From VFKU01 sp038916785 (lineage in GTDB: Bacteria > Hydrogenedentota > Hydrogenedentia > Hydrogenedentales > GCA-2746185), in NCBI GenBank assembly GCA_038916785.1, contig JBCLBO010000007.1:1-64000 (forward strand): a stretch of DNA of 64,000 bases. Reading direction: 5' to 3'. The notes beneath the pieces were generated by a model. That model was not told where the DNA came from and did not search any database. It saw only the letters and a list, made by a program, of their open reading frames with translations. The first letter of the stretch is position 1. Every line of letters starts with the position of its first letter. Below are positions 16,559 to 26,690 of this stretch, piece by piece. Both the position numbers and the translations under genes were made by a program.

Positions 16559-16831
16559 GTCGTGCGGCGGGGGGATGTGAGGGGCCGGATAGGAGATATG
16601 GGAGTCATGGGAGCTATGGGAGGACGTGCGAAAATCTCGCGCGGAATTGTTTAGCGGAGGGTTTGGGTGGAGGACATGGGAGGTGATCGGCGTGCCTTGA
16701 GGCAGTCTTGGCAGCTACAAATTAGTTGTAAGTCGTTATTGTACAGTATGTTATGCGGTATTTAGCAGCCTCAGTACTTTTCGGTTCGCCTATAAGTCCT
16801 GGTTCGGAGCGAAATTGGCGGCAGAGATCGC
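16559..16831. other. intergenic region before the ribosomal super-operon
   Basis: A purine-rich stretch with several near-repeats of GGGAG(T/C)CATGGGAG and GGACATGGGAGG at about 16594-16685, then an AT-richer stretch (16720-16765). A possible second promoter lies here: TTGTAA at 16726 and TGTTAT at 16749, spacer 17. The open frame 16753-16944 has no family features and overlaps the better promoter at 16832. I see no gene. Confidence 0.5.
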
Positions 16832-16861
16832 TTGACTGGCCGGATTTTCGTTTGCTACACT
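16832..16861 (+). promoter_or_regulatory. strong promoter of the rpsL super-operon
   Basis: TTGACT (16832-16837) and TACACT (16856-16861) are separated by 18 bases, and TGC before the -10 makes it an extended -10 promoter. It lies about 150 bases before the rpsL GTG, with no other good promoter in between, so it probably drives rpsL, rpsG and beyond. Confidence 0.7.
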
Positions 16862-17013
16862 TCGCCGCTGTTGCATTGGCGGTACTCTCGCTTTTTCAGC
16901 CGGACGGTGACGGGGCGGTTCCTGCTTTCGGGCACCCGCGCTGAATTCCATTGTGCATGAGGTCGCAGGGCGATTTATGTCTGGCGCTATATGAGTAGTA
17001 TTGGAGGAAGACT

Positions 17014-17433
17014 GTGCCGACCATCAATCAATTGATGCGCGGGTGCCGCGAGAAGGGCCGGAACCGGACGAAGTCTCCGGCGCTTAAGTCGTGCCCGCAG
17101 GCCTCGGGGACGTGCACGCGCGTGTACACGATGACGCCGAAGAAGCCGAACTCGGCGCTGCGCAAGGTGGCGCGCGTGCGGCTGAAGAACGGGATGGAAG
17201 TGACGGTGTATATCCCGGGCATCGGCCACAACCTGCAGGAGCACTCGCAGGTGATGGTGCGCGGCGGCCGCGTGAAGGATCTTCCGGGTGTGAAGTACCA
17301 CATGATCCGCGGCGTGCTCGATGCGCAAGGCGACATCGGCGGCACGGCGACCCGCGGGAACGAGGGCGGCAAGGAAATCCACAAGGGCCGCTGGGTGAGC
17401 CGATCCAAGTACGGCGTCAAAAAGCCGAAGTAG
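17014..17433 (+). CDS. rpsL: 30S ribosomal protein S12
   Basis: Decoding-centre protein. The conserved PKKPNSALRK loop (K43, K44) and GGRVKDLPGVKYH loop (K88) carry lysines at the positions where streptomycin-resistance changes occur, so the sequence looks wild type. The protein is 139 residues against about 124 in E. coli. The excess lies in residues ~107-129 (DIGGTATRGNEGG followed by KEIHKGRWVS), where E. coli has seven residues. It starts with GTG preceded by TTGGAGGAAG. First gene of the long translation cluster. Confidence 0.97.
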   Translation: MPTINQLMRGCREKGRNRTKSPALKSCPQASGTCTRVYTMTPKKPNSALRKVARVRLKNGMEVTVYIPGIGHNLQEHSQVMVRGGRVKDLPGVKYHMIRGVLDAQGDIGGTATRGNEGGKEIHKGRWVSRSKYGVKKPK

Positions 17434-17457
17434 TCCGGCGGAAAGAACGAGAGACCG

Positions 17458-17931
17458 ATGGGACGCAGACACGAGGCGGAGAAGCGGCAGACGCTTCCTG
17501 ACCCGGTATATCACAGCCAGACCGTGGCGAAATTTGTGAACGCGGTGATGAGCGACGGCAAGAAGAGCACGTCGGAGGCGATCGTGTACGGCGCGCTTGA
17601 GATCATCAAGAAGCGCACGGCGGGCGAAGATCCGCTGCACGTGTTCGACAAGGCGATCGACAACGCCAAGCCCTTGCTGCAGGTGAAATCGCGGCGCGTG
17701 GGCGGCGCGACATACCAGGTGCCGGTGGAAATTGCACCGGCCACGCGGCAGGCGATCGCGTTCCGCTGGATCATCAATTTCGCGCGCAACCGCGGCGAGA
17801 AGACGATGCAAGAGCGGCTGGCTGGCGAGATTGTGGATTGCTACAACCGCCAGGGCAACACGATTAAGAAGCGCGAAGACACGCACAAGATGGCGGACGC
17901 GAACAAGGCATTCGCCCATTTCAGATTCTAG
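17458..17931 (+). CDS. rpsG: 30S ribosomal protein S7
   Basis: Primary binder of the 16S rRNA 3' major domain, next to the E site. Conserved phrases: GRRHEAEKR, KFVNAVMSDGKKSTSEAIVY, RRVGGATYQVPVEI and EKTMQERLAGEIVD. The length of 157 residues is normal. It follows rpsL by 24 bases. In E. coli S7 represses its own operon; no equivalent leader site can be identified here by eye. Confidence 0.97.
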   Translation: MGRRHEAEKRQTLPDPVYHSQTVAKFVNAVMSDGKKSTSEAIVYGALEIIKKRTAGEDPLHVFDKAIDNAKPLLQVKSRRVGGATYQVPVEIAPATRQAIAFRWIINFARNRGEKTMQERLAGEIVDCYNRQGNTIKKREDTHKMADANKAFAHFRF

Positions 17932-18170
17932 ACGGAAACGATTTTTTGAGTTCGAGGAACGAGCGTTAAGTTGACGGAAGTCAAGCGCAGTTAGGATTCA
18001 GGCCTGCGGCGCCGCAGAGTGCGAGGCGCCGACAGTCGAAAATCCTGGATCCGGCGGGTCTGGTCATTCATTCAGTAGACCTCGATGGCCCGCGCGCTTG
18101 CGATCTGTCTGAGTGGAAGACGGGATCCGAGACGGCCCCGGCAAACGAGTAGATACGAGGACGACGAGCA

Positions 18171-20264
18171 GTGGCACGCAAGTATTCTCTAGATTTGGTC
18201 CGCAATATCGGGATCATGGCCCACATCGACGCGGGGAAGACGACCGTGACCGAGCGCATCCTGTACTACTCGGGGCGCCTGCACCGCGTGGGCGAGGTGC
18301 ATGACGGCACCGCGACCATGGACTACATGGAGCAGGAGCAGGAACGCGGCATCACGATTACTTCTGCGGCGACCGCGTGCGAGTGGCGCGGGCACCGCGT
18401 GAACATCATCGACACCCCGGGCCACGTGGATTTCACGGCCGAGGTGGAGCGCAGCTTGCGCGTGCTCGACGGCGCGGTGGCGGTGTTCGACGCGGTGGCG
18501 GGCGTGCAGCCGCAGTCCGAGACGGTGTGGCGTCAGGCCGAGAAGTACGGCGTGCCGCGCATTGCGTTCGTCAACAAGATGGACCGGGTCGGCGCGGACT
18601 TTGACAAGGCCGTGATATCGATGCGCGAGCGCCTGGGGGCGAACGCGGTGCCGGTGCACCTGCCGACCGGCGCGGAAGACAACTTCCGTCAAGTCATCGA
18701 TCTGGTCGGCATGAAGATGATCTCGTGGGAAGGCGAAGATTTGGATCAAAAGCCTGAAGTCAGCGGGATTCCGGCGGAATGGCTTGGAGAAGCGCAGAAG
18801 CGGCGCATGCTGTTGGTCGAGGCCCTCGCGGATTTCGACGAGGGCATCATGAAGAAGTACCTCGAGGGCGCCGAGGTCGGCGAAGACGAGATGCGGCCGG
18901 TCATCCGGCGCGCCACCATCGCCTGTAAATTGAATCCGGTGGTCTGCGGCACGGCGCTGCGGAACAAGGGCGTGCAACTCATGCTCGACGCGGTGGTGGA
19001 TTATCTCCCCTCTCCGGTGGAGCTGCCGCCCGTGGCGGGATTTGAGCCCGGCACCGAAAAAGCGACTTCGCGCAAACCCTCCGACGACGAGCCCTTCTCT
19101 GCGCTCGCATTCAAGATTCTTACCGACCCGCACGTGGGCCGCTTGACCTTCATCCGGATTTACAGCGGGACGCTGTCCGCGGGCACGCAGGTGATGAACG
19201 CGCGCACGCGGCGCAAAGAGCGCCTGGGCCGGCTGCTGGAGATGCACGCGAACGACCGCACGGACCTCGAAGAGATGCGCACGGGCGACATTGGCGCGGT
19301 GATTGGCTGCAAAGACGTGACCACGGGTGACACGCTGTGCGACTTGAAATATCCCGTCGAGTTGTTGCGCCCGACCTTCCCCGAGCCGGTGGTGCGCATT
19401 GCGATCGAGCCGAAGTCCAAGGCCGACCAGGACAAGCTCTCCGACGCGCTCAACAAGCTTGCCGAAGAAGACCCGACCTTCCAGGTCTGCGTGGACCACG
19501 AGACCGGGCAGACGATCATCGCGGGCATGGGCGAACTACACCTGGAAATTTTGGTGGACCGCATGCGCCGCGAATTCAATGTCGTGGCGAGCGTGGGCAA
19601 GCCGATGGTGGCGTACCGTGAGTCGGTGCGCACGATGGCCGAGGCCGAGTGCAAGTTTGTGCGCCAGTCCGGCGGCCGCGGCCAATACGGCCACGTGGTG
19701 CTCTCCGTCGAGCCCGGCGAAAAGGGATCGGGTTTTGTGTTCGAAGACGAGATCGTCGGCGGCGTGATTCCGCGCGAATTTATTCCGGGCGTCATGAAGG
19801 GCTGCAAGAACGCGCTCGAGGGCGGTCCGATTTCCGGTTACCCGATGGTGGACGTGACGGTGCGCCTGACCTACGGCAGCTACCACGACGTGGACTCTTC
19901 CGAAATGGCCTTTGAAATCGCCGGATCGATGGCGGTGAAAGAGGCCGCCGCGAAGGCGAACCCCGTGCTGCTCGAGCCGATCATGAAGGTCGAGGTGACG
20001 GTGCCCGAGCAGTATACGGGCGACGTGATCGGCGACATCAACGGGCGCCGCGGCCGCATGGAAAGCATGGAACCCCAGGGCAGCGTGCAGAAGGTGGTCG
20101 CGCACGTGCCGCTGGCCGAGATGTTCGGCTACGCGAACGATCTGCGGTCCAAGACGCAAGGCCGGGCGTCGTTCAGCATGGAGTTCGAGCATTACGAGTC
20201 CGTGCCGACGAACGTGGCGAACGAGATTATGGAAACGAGAGGCAGTTCGTACCGGTTCCGCTAG
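18171..20264 (+). CDS. fusA: translation elongation factor G
   Basis: GTPase that drives ribosomal translocation. All nucleotide motifs are present: AHIDAGKTT (G1), DTPGHVDF (G3), NKMDRVGADF (G4). The later domains contain GMGELHLEILVDRMRREFNV and GRGQYGHVVLSVEPG. Its 697 residues match the full-length family, and the C-terminal domain V (YEPIM-type sequence LLEPIMKVEVTVPEQYTGDV) is complete. GTG start with GAGGACGACGAG upstream. The 239-base gap after rpsG contains a perfect palindrome CTGCGGCGCCGCAG (18004-18017) of unknown role. Confidence 0.98.
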   Translation: MARKYSLDLVRNIGIMAHIDAGKTTVTERILYYSGRLHRVGEVHDGTATMDYMEQEQERGITITSAATACEWRGHRVNIIDTPGHVDFTAEVERSLRVLDGAVAVFDAVAGVQPQSETVWRQAEKYGVPRIAFVNKMDRVGADFDKAVISMRERLGANAVPVHLPTGAEDNFRQVIDLVGMKMISWEGEDLDQKPEVSGIPAEWLGEAQKRRMLLVEALADFDEGIMKKYLEGAEVGEDEMRPVIRRATIACKLNPVVCGTALRNKGVQLMLDAVVDYLPSPVELPPVAGFEPGTEKATSRKPSDDEPFSALAFKILTDPHVGRLTFIRIYSGTLSAGTQVMNARTRRKERLGRLLEMHANDRTDLEEMRTGDIGAVIGCKDVTTGDTLCDLKYPVELLRPTFPEPVVRIAIEPKSKADQDKLSDALNKLAEEDPTFQVCVDHETGQTIIAGMGELHLEILVDRMRREFNVVASVGKPMVAYRESVRTMAEAECKFVRQSGGRGQYGHVVLSVEPGEKGSGFVFEDEIVGGVIPREFIPGVMKGCKNALEGGPISGYPMVDVTVRLTYGSYHDVDSSEMAFEIAGSMAVKEAAAKANPVLLEPIMKVEVTVPEQYTGDVIGDINGRRGRMESMEPQGSVQKVVAHVPLAEMFGYANDLRSKTQGRASFSMEFEHYESVPTNVANEIMETRGSSYRFR

Positions 20265-20335
20265 TCCGGTACGCGAGTGGATAGAGGAAACGAGCTCGGC
20301 GAAGGCGGAGCGGAAGGGTAGAAAGGGAGACCAGC

Positions 20336-21526
<1,191 letters not shown>

Positions 21527-21584
21527 AAGTAAGTAGTGACCGTGCTGGCGCCAGACGCGCCGGCCGAGTGGAGAGCGAACAGAG

Positions 21585-21899
21585 ATGGCCACGAACAATC
21601 GAATCCGCATCAAGTTGCGGGCCTACGATCACCGGCTGCTGGATCATTCTACGCAGGAGATCGTGCAGGCGGCGCAGCGCACGGGCGCGGGCGTGGTGGG
21701 GCCGATCCCGCTCCCGCAGGACATCAAGAAGATCACGGTGAACCGCTCACCGTTTATCGACAAGAAGTCGCGCGAACAGTTCGAGATGAGGACGCACAAG
21801 CGTCTGCTGGACATACTGAACCCGACGGCCCAGACGGTGGACGCGCTGATGAAGCTCGATCTGCCGGCGGGAGTCGACGTTGAAATTAAGCAAAAGTAA
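21585..21899 (+). CDS. rpsJ: 30S ribosomal protein S10
   Basis: Assembly protein of the 30S head, also NusE, the antitermination partner of NusG. It contains IRIKLRAYDHRLLD, VVGPIPLPQ and RTHKRLLDILNPT, all diagnostic. 104 residues, normal length. First gene of the classical S10 operon, here continuous with the str operon, 58 bases after tuf and with no terminator seen. Confidence 0.97.
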   Translation: MATNNRIRIKLRAYDHRLLDHSTQEIVQAAQRTGAGVVGPIPLPQDIKKITVNRSPFIDKKSREQFEMRTHKRLLDILNPTAQTVDALMKLDLPAGVDVEIKQK

Positions 21900-21923
21900 C
21901 CAGGACCCGTTTGAGATAGCACG

Positions 21924-22559
21924 ATGGTAGACGGACTGATCGGGAAAAAATTAGGCATGACGCGCCTGTTCACCGGCGATGGCCGGTGGATCGATGTGAC
22001 GGTACTCGAGGCGGGACCGTGCACGGTGGTGCAGCGCAAGACGAAGGACCGCGACGGGTACGACGCGGTCCAGCTTGGGTTCGGTGAACTCAAGGAGTCT
22101 CGCTGCAACAAGCCGCTCAAGGGCCACTTCGCCAAGGCGGGGCTGTCGCCCAAGAAGAAGCTGCAAGAGGTCCGCGTGGCCTCCGACAGCGCGCTGAAGA
22201 CCGGCGACGAGGTCAAGGCGAACATTTTTGCGGCGGGGGACAGGGTGGATATCTGCGGCGTGTCGAAGGGCAAAGGGTTCCAGGGCGTGATCAAGCGCTA
22301 CCACTTCGCCGGCGGCCCGGCATCGCACGGCTCGATGTTCCACCGCGCGCCGGGATCGATTGGCCAGCGGCAGACCCCGGCCAAGGTGTTTCCGAACAAG
22401 CGGATGCCCGGGCACATGGGCCAGGACCGCACGACGATACGCAACATTGAAGTGGTGAACGTGGACGCGGAGCGCAACCTGCTCATCGTGCGCGGCTGTA
22501 TCCCCGGCGCGGCCGGCGGCATCGTGACGGTGCGCAAGACCACGAAGGGGAAACGCTAA
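21924..22559 (+). CDS. rplC: 50S ribosomal protein L3
   Basis: Early 23S rRNA binder whose long loop reaches the peptidyl-transferase centre. Diagnostic phrases: GLIGKKLGMTRLF at the start, SKGKGFQGVIKRYHFAGGPASHGS (19 of these residues form the signature) and MGQDRTTIRN. 211 residues, normal length. It is separated from rplD by two bases, so the two are probably translationally coupled. Confidence 0.97.
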   Translation: MVDGLIGKKLGMTRLFTGDGRWIDVTVLEAGPCTVVQRKTKDRDGYDAVQLGFGELKESRCNKPLKGHFAKAGLSPKKKLQEVRVASDSALKTGDEVKANIFAAGDRVDICGVSKGKGFQGVIKRYHFAGGPASHGSMFHRAPGSIGQRQTPAKVFPNKRMPGHMGQDRTTIRNIEVVNVDAERNLLIVRGCIPGAAGGIVTVRKTTKGKR

Positions 22560-22561
22560 TC

Positions 22562-23188
22562 ATGGCCTCGGCTCGAATGTATAAATCGGACGGCAGCGAA
22601 GCGGCGCGGATCGAGTTGAACAAGGCCGTGTTCGACGTGGAGCCCAACGATGGCCTGGTGCACCAAGTGGCGATGGTGCTGCTCAACAACAAGCGGGCGG
22701 GCACGCACCAGACCAAGACCCGCGGCGAAGTGCGCGGCGGCGGCAGGAAGCCCTACGCGCAGAAGGGCACGGGTAACGCGCGCCACGGCAGTATCCGCGA
22801 GCCGCAGATGAAGGGCGGGGGCACGGTCTGGGGCCCGCACCCGCGCAGCTACCGGCAGGACGTGAACCTGAAGATGCGCCGCAAAGCGCTGTGCTGCATG
22901 CTGACCGATCGCGTGCGCAACGATGCGCTGTGCGTGATTGAGGGATTCGAGGGGACGACGCCCAAGTCCAAGCCGGTCGCGGAGCTCGTGGCGAAGATTG
23001 CTCCGGAACGCCGCAAGACCCTGCTGGTGGCGGCGGTGGGCGACAAGAACCTGATCGCGTCGGTGCGCAATCTCACGGGTCTGACGGTGCGCACGGCGCT
23101 GGACCTGAACGCGCTCGACGTGCTGCACGCGCGCAAGGTGATCGTGGTGAAAGACGCGCTGGCGCGGCTCGAGGAGCGGCTGGCATGA
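22562..23188 (+). CDS. rplD: 50S ribosomal protein L4
   Basis: 23S rRNA domain I binder lining the exit tunnel. In some bacteria it also represses the S10 operon. It contains HQTKTRGEVRGGGRKPYAQK, GTGNARHGSIREPQ and the C-terminal half with LALARKVIVVKD-like HARKVIVVKDALA. 208 residues. Its stop overlaps the rplW start by four bases. Confidence 0.97.
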   Translation: MASARMYKSDGSEAARIELNKAVFDVEPNDGLVHQVAMVLLNNKRAGTHQTKTRGEVRGGGRKPYAQKGTGNARHGSIREPQMKGGGTVWGPHPRSYRQDVNLKMRRKALCCMLTDRVRNDALCVIEGFEGTTPKSKPVAELVAKIAPERRKTLLVAAVGDKNLIASVRNLTGLTVRTALDLNALDVLHARKVIVVKDALARLEERLA

Positions 23189-23481
23189 AGACGAACCATC
23201 CCTATCAGATTATTCGCACGCCGGTGCTTTCGGAAGAGGCGACGATCCAGACGGCGGCATACAACAAATACACGTTTAAGGTTGACCCGAAGGCGAACAA
23301 GCGTCAGATCAAGGAAGCCGTCGAACAGCAGTGGCCTGAGGTGCGCGTGACGCAGGTGAACACGATGAACTACGACGGCAAAATGAAACGGCGCGGCATG
23401 GCGATTAAGGCTGGCCGCACGCCGAAATGGAAAAAAGCGATTGTCACGCTGCGTGTGGGCGACAAGATTGACTTGATTTAG
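23185..23481 (+). CDS. rplW: 50S ribosomal protein L23
   Basis: Tunnel-exit protein and docking site for trigger factor and SRP. It starts HPYQIIRTPVLSEEA, then YTFKVDPKANKRQIKEAVE and a final KKAIVTLRVGDKIDL. 98 residues, normal. ATGA overlap with rplD suggests translational coupling. Confidence 0.96.
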   Translation: MKTNHPYQIIRTPVLSEEATIQTAAYNKYTFKVDPKANKRQIKEAVEQQWPEVRVTQVNTMNYDGKMKRRGMAIKAGRTPKWKKAIVTLRVGDKIDLI

Positions 23482-23497
23482 GTACAGGGAGCGAACC

Positions 23498-24337
23498 GTG
23501 CCACTGAAGCGATTTAAACCGACCACTGCGAGCCGGCGGAGCATGACGGTAGAGGACTTTTCCGACCTCACCGACAAGCGTCCGGAAAGACGGCTGACCG
23601 AGTTCCTGCACAATCCCGCCGGCCGCAACAACAACGGCCGGATCACGGCGCATTGCCGGGGCGGCGGCCACAAGCGGCTTTACCGGAAGATTGATTTCCG
23701 GCGCGACAAGGACGGTGTCCCCGGCGTCGTGACGGCGCTTGAATACGATCCGAACCGTTCCGCGCGCATCGCGCTGATCACGTATGCGGACGGCGACAAG
23801 CGCTACATCCTGGCGCCCAAATCATTGGCGGTCGGCGCTTCGGTGATGAGCGGCCCGACGGCGCAGTTTGAAGTTGGCCACTGCATGGCGCTGGACAATA
23901 TCCCGCTTGGCATGATGGTGCATTGCGTGGAGCTCAATCCGGGCCGCGGCGGCCAGCTCGGCCGTTCGGCGGGGAACGCTTGCCAGGTGCTCGGCAAAGA
24001 AGGCAAATACATTTCGCTGCGCCTGCCTTCGGGCGAGATGCGGCGCGTGCCGCGCGTATGCCGCGCGACGATTGGCGAAGTGGGTAACGAAGACCACCTT
24101 AACGTGTCGATCGGCAAGGCTGGGCGTACGCGGTGGTTGGGTAAGCGTCCGAGCGTGCGCGGCGTGGCGATGAACCCTGTGGATCATCCGCACGGCGGCG
24201 GCGAAGGCCGCACGTCGGGCGGTCGCCATCCAGTGACGCCGTGGGGCGTGAAGACCAAAGGCTACAAGACCCGCAAGCGCGGCCACCGGACGGACAAGTT
24301 GATTATTCGCCGCCGGCGCAATGCGCGCGGGGCCTAG
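23498..24337 (+). CDS. rplB: 50S ribosomal protein L2
   Basis: Required for subunit association and peptidyl transfer. GRITAHCRGGGHKRLYRKID and the C-terminal NPVDHPHGGGEGRT plus GRHPVTPWG contain the conserved histidine region. 279 residues, usual size. GTG start with AGGGAG upstream. Confidence 0.97.
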   Translation: MPLKRFKPTTASRRSMTVEDFSDLTDKRPERRLTEFLHNPAGRNNNGRITAHCRGGGHKRLYRKIDFRRDKDGVPGVVTALEYDPNRSARIALITYADGDKRYILAPKSLAVGASVMSGPTAQFEVGHCMALDNIPLGMMVHCVELNPGRGGQLGRSAGNACQVLGKEGKYISLRLPSGEMRRVPRVCRATIGEVGNEDHLNVSIGKAGRTRWLGKRPSVRGVAMNPVDHPHGGGEGRTSGGRHPVTPWGVKTKGYKTRKRGHRTDKLIIRRRRNARGA

Positions 24338-24347
24338 GAGATAGACC

Positions 24348-24641
24348 GTGTCACGTTCAGTCAGCAAGGGACCGTTCGTCGATGAGTCGCTGGCGCGCAA
24401 GGCGCACCGGGCGCAAACGACCGGTGACCGCAAGGCGATCCGCACGTGGTCGCGCCGCAGCACGGTGACCCCGGAGATGGTGGGGGTGACGGTGGCGGTG
24501 CATAACGGCCGCGCGTTTATCCCCGTGTACCTTTCGGAGAACATGGTGGGCCACAAGCTGGGCGAGTTCGCCCCGACGCGCACCTTCAGGGTGCATCCGG
24601 GCATCAAGGCGGCCGTGTCGTCGTCGCGGCCGACGAAGTAG
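24348..24641 (+). CDS. rpsS: 30S ribosomal protein S19
   Basis: 30S head protein that complexes with S13. SVSKGPFVDESL at the N-terminus and HNGRAFIPVYLSENMVGHKL with GEFAPTRTF are diagnostic. 97 residues. GTG start, AGGAGATAG upstream, 10 bases after rplB. Confidence 0.97.
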   Translation: MSRSVSKGPFVDESLARKAHRAQTTGDRKAIRTWSRRSTVTPEMVGVTVAVHNGRAFIPVYLSENMVGHKLGEFAPTRTFRVHPGIKAAVSSSRPTK

Positions 24642-24651
24642 GAGCATAGAC

Positions 24652-24999
24652 ATGGCACACGCAAAAGCGTCCGTGACACAAATCGGCATCCCGCCGCGCA
24701 AGGTCCGCCTGGTGGTGGACCAAATCCGCGGCAAGCGGGTGGCCGATGCGCGCGCCATTTTGCAATTCACGGAGAAGGCGTCGGCGCCGATCATCCGCAA
24801 GGTGCTCGAGTCGGCCGTGGCGAACGCGGAGACCGCTGCCGCGGAAAAGCGTGAGCGGATTGATACGGACGCGATGCGGATCACGCGCATCGAAGTCGGC
24901 GAAGGCGTGAAACTGCGCCGTTTCCAGCCATCGTGCCGCGGGCGCGCGCTGCCGATTCGCAAGCGGTCGAGCCACATTTATTTGGAAATTGGCGGGTAA
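24652..24999 (+). CDS. rplV: 50S ribosomal protein L22
   Basis: Tunnel-wall protein whose beta-hairpin helps form the macrolide-binding constriction. IPPRKVRLVVDQIRGKRVAD and the hairpin-end RFQPSCRGRALPIRKRSSHI are conserved. 115 residues, normal. Confidence 0.96.
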   Translation: MAHAKASVTQIGIPPRKVRLVVDQIRGKRVADARAILQFTEKASAPIIRKVLESAVANAETAAAEKRERIDTDAMRITRIEVGEGVKLRRFQPSCRGRALPIRKRSSHIYLEIGG

Positions 25000-25023
25000 C
25001 GGAAGAGATTTAAGGAGAGGCAC

Positions 25024-25767
25024 GTGGGCCAGAAAGTCCATCCGATAGGGTTCCGCACGGGAGTGAGCCGGACGTGGAGCTCGGTGTGGTATGCGGGCAA
25101 GAACTACGCCGAGTTGCTGCACGAGGACCTCAAGCTTCGGGACTACATCAAGAAGCGCCTGTACAGCACGCAAGTCGCGCGGATCGACATCGAGCGCGCC
25201 GGCAAAAAGGCGAAGGTGCATATCTACACGGCGCGCCCGGGCTTGGTCATTGGCCAGCGCGGCGCGGAAGTGGACAAGCTGCGCCACGAGCTCGAGCTGC
25301 TGACGGGCCGCGAACTGTTGATCAACATTCACGAAGTGCTGACGCCGGAACTGAACGCGCAGTTGGTGTCGGAGAACATCGCCTCGCAGCTCGAGCGGCG
25401 GATTGCGTTCCGCCGGGCCATGAAGAAGTCGATGCAGAACACGATGCGGCTGGGCGCTCTCGGCGTGCGTTTGCGCGTGTCGGGCCGGCTGAATGGCGCG
25501 GAAATCGCGCGCACGGAGCAGTCCCGCGAAGGCAGTGTGCCGCTGCACACCTTGCGCGCGGACGTGGACTACGGCCAGGCGACGGCGTTTACGACCTACG
25601 GCACGATCGGCGTGAAATGCTGGATTTATCACGGCGAACTCGCGCCGGGCGAGATGGTGTCTGGGCTGAGCGGCGACGCGGAAGCTGGTTCGCGCCGGCG
25701 CCGTGGCGGCGCGGGCGGCGCGGCGGCGACCTCGGGCGGCGGCCCTTCGCGTGAGCGGAGCAGCTAA
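25024..25767 (+). CDS. rpsC: 30S ribosomal protein S3
   Basis: mRNA-entry protein of the 30S head. MGQKVHPIGFRTGVSRTWSS opens the protein; the KH domain carries ARPGLVIGQRGAEVDKL with the GxxG loop; IAQQLERRIAFRRAMKK-like sequence is present (ASQLERRIAFRRAMKKSMQN). After the conserved end (about residue 213) there is a low-complexity Gly/Ala/Ser/Arg tail of about 30 residues. Such C-terminal tails vary among phyla. GTG start with GGAGAGG upstream. Confidence 0.97.
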   Translation: MGQKVHPIGFRTGVSRTWSSVWYAGKNYAELLHEDLKLRDYIKKRLYSTQVARIDIERAGKKAKVHIYTARPGLVIGQRGAEVDKLRHELELLTGRELLINIHEVLTPELNAQLVSENIASQLERRIAFRRAMKKSMQNTMRLGALGVRLRVSGRLNGAEIARTEQSREGSVPLHTLRADVDYGQATAFTTYGTIGVKCWIYHGELAPGEMVSGLSGDAEAGSRRRRGGAGGAAATSGGGPSRERSS

Positions 25768-25770
25768 GCC

Positions 25771-26181
25771 ATGATGATGCCCAAGCGCGCGAAGTATCGA
25801 AAAGTTCAGCGCGGCCGCCGCAGCGGAGTCGCCAAGGGCGGCACGAAGGTGGACTTCGGCGAGTACGGCCTGAAGGCCTTGGAAGACTGCTGGGTGACGT
25901 CGCGCCAGATTGAAGCGGCGCGTATCGCGCTGACGCGCACGGTCAAGCGCGGCGGCAAAATTTGGATTCGGATATTCCCGGACAAGCCGATTACGAAGAA
26001 GCCGGCGGAAGTCCGCATGGGTAAAGGTAAAGGCGCGCCCGAGATGTGGGTGGCGGTCGTGAAGCCCGGCCGCGTGATGTTTGAACTCGAAGGCGTGCCG
26101 GAAGTCCTGGCGCGCGAAGCGGTCCGCCTGGCGGGCCACAAGTTGCCGCTGAAGACGAAGTTCGTCCGGCGCGGCGGCTGA
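25771..26181 (+). CDS. rplP: 50S ribosomal protein L16
   Basis: Supports A-site tRNA positioning and binds 5S/23S rRNA. It begins MMMPKRAKYRKVQRGRRSG, the canonical start region. VRMGKGKGAPEMWVAVVKPG and LAREAVRLAGHKLPLKTKF are diagnostic. 136 residues. It starts three bases after the rpsC stop. Confidence 0.97.
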   Translation: MMMPKRAKYRKVQRGRRSGVAKGGTKVDFGEYGLKALEDCWVTSRQIEAARIALTRTVKRGGKIWIRIFPDKPITKKPAEVRMGKGKGAPEMWVAVVKPGRVMFELEGVPEVLAREAVRLAGHKLPLKTKFVRRGG

Positions 26182-26193
26182 CGGAGACGATCG

Positions 26194-26397
26194 GTGAGAG
26201 CGAGTGAACTCAGAGAGAAGACCGAGGCTGAGCTGAGGGCGTTGATCCATCAGAAGCAGGACGATCTGATGCATTTTCGGCTACAGATGGCGACGGGCGT
26301 GGTGGACAACGTGAGGTCGTCGCGCAACTCGCGGCGCGACATCGCTCGGATGCACACGATATTGAACGAGCGCGCCCGTGCGGCGGCAGGAGCATAG
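26194..26397 (+). CDS. rpmC: 50S ribosomal protein L29
   Basis: Small helical tunnel-exit protein. ASELREKTEAELRALIHQKQ and NSRRDIARMHTILNERA match the two-helix family. 67 residues, GTG start. Six bases separate it from rpsQ. Confidence 0.94.
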   Translation: MRASELREKTEAELRALIHQKQDDLMHFRLQMATGVVDNVRSSRNSRRDIARMHTILNERARAAAGA

Positions 26398-26403
26398 AGG
26401 GAC

Positions 26404-26661
26404 ATGACAGAGCGAGGCCATCGCAAGGAACGCACCGGGCTGGTCGTCAGCAACAAGATGGACAAGACGATAGCGGTGCAGATTGACCGCACGTTTGCGC
26501 ACCCGCTGTACAAGAAGCCGATGCGGCGCAGCAAGAAATTTTACGCGGACGATCCGAAGAACGAATGCAAAATCGGCGACTTGGTCCGCATCCGCGAGAC
26601 CCGGCCGTTGAGCAAGCTTAAGCGGTGGCAGCTCGTCGAGATTGTAAAACGGGCCGACTAA
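26404..26661 (+). CDS. rpsQ: 30S ribosomal protein S17
   Basis: OB-fold primary binder of 16S rRNA. RKERTGLVVSNKMDKTIAVQ and DPKNECKIGDLVRIRETRPL with SKLKRWQLVEIV are diagnostic. 85 residues, normal. Confidence 0.97.
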   Translation: MTERGHRKERTGLVVSNKMDKTIAVQIDRTFAHPLYKKPMRRSKKFYADDPKNECKIGDLVRIRETRPLSKLKRWQLVEIVKRAD

Positions 26662-26690
26662 GGCCGCTGGACGCGGTAGAAGGAAGCACG

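Noticed and set aside
16594..16685. GGGAG-rich near-repeats as a regulatory array
   Set aside because: The units are short, irregular and low in complexity.
18004..18017. Perfect palindrome CTGCGGCGCCGCAG between rpsG and fusA as an operator
   Set aside because: Short GC palindromes are expected by chance in this composition, and nothing else supports a site.
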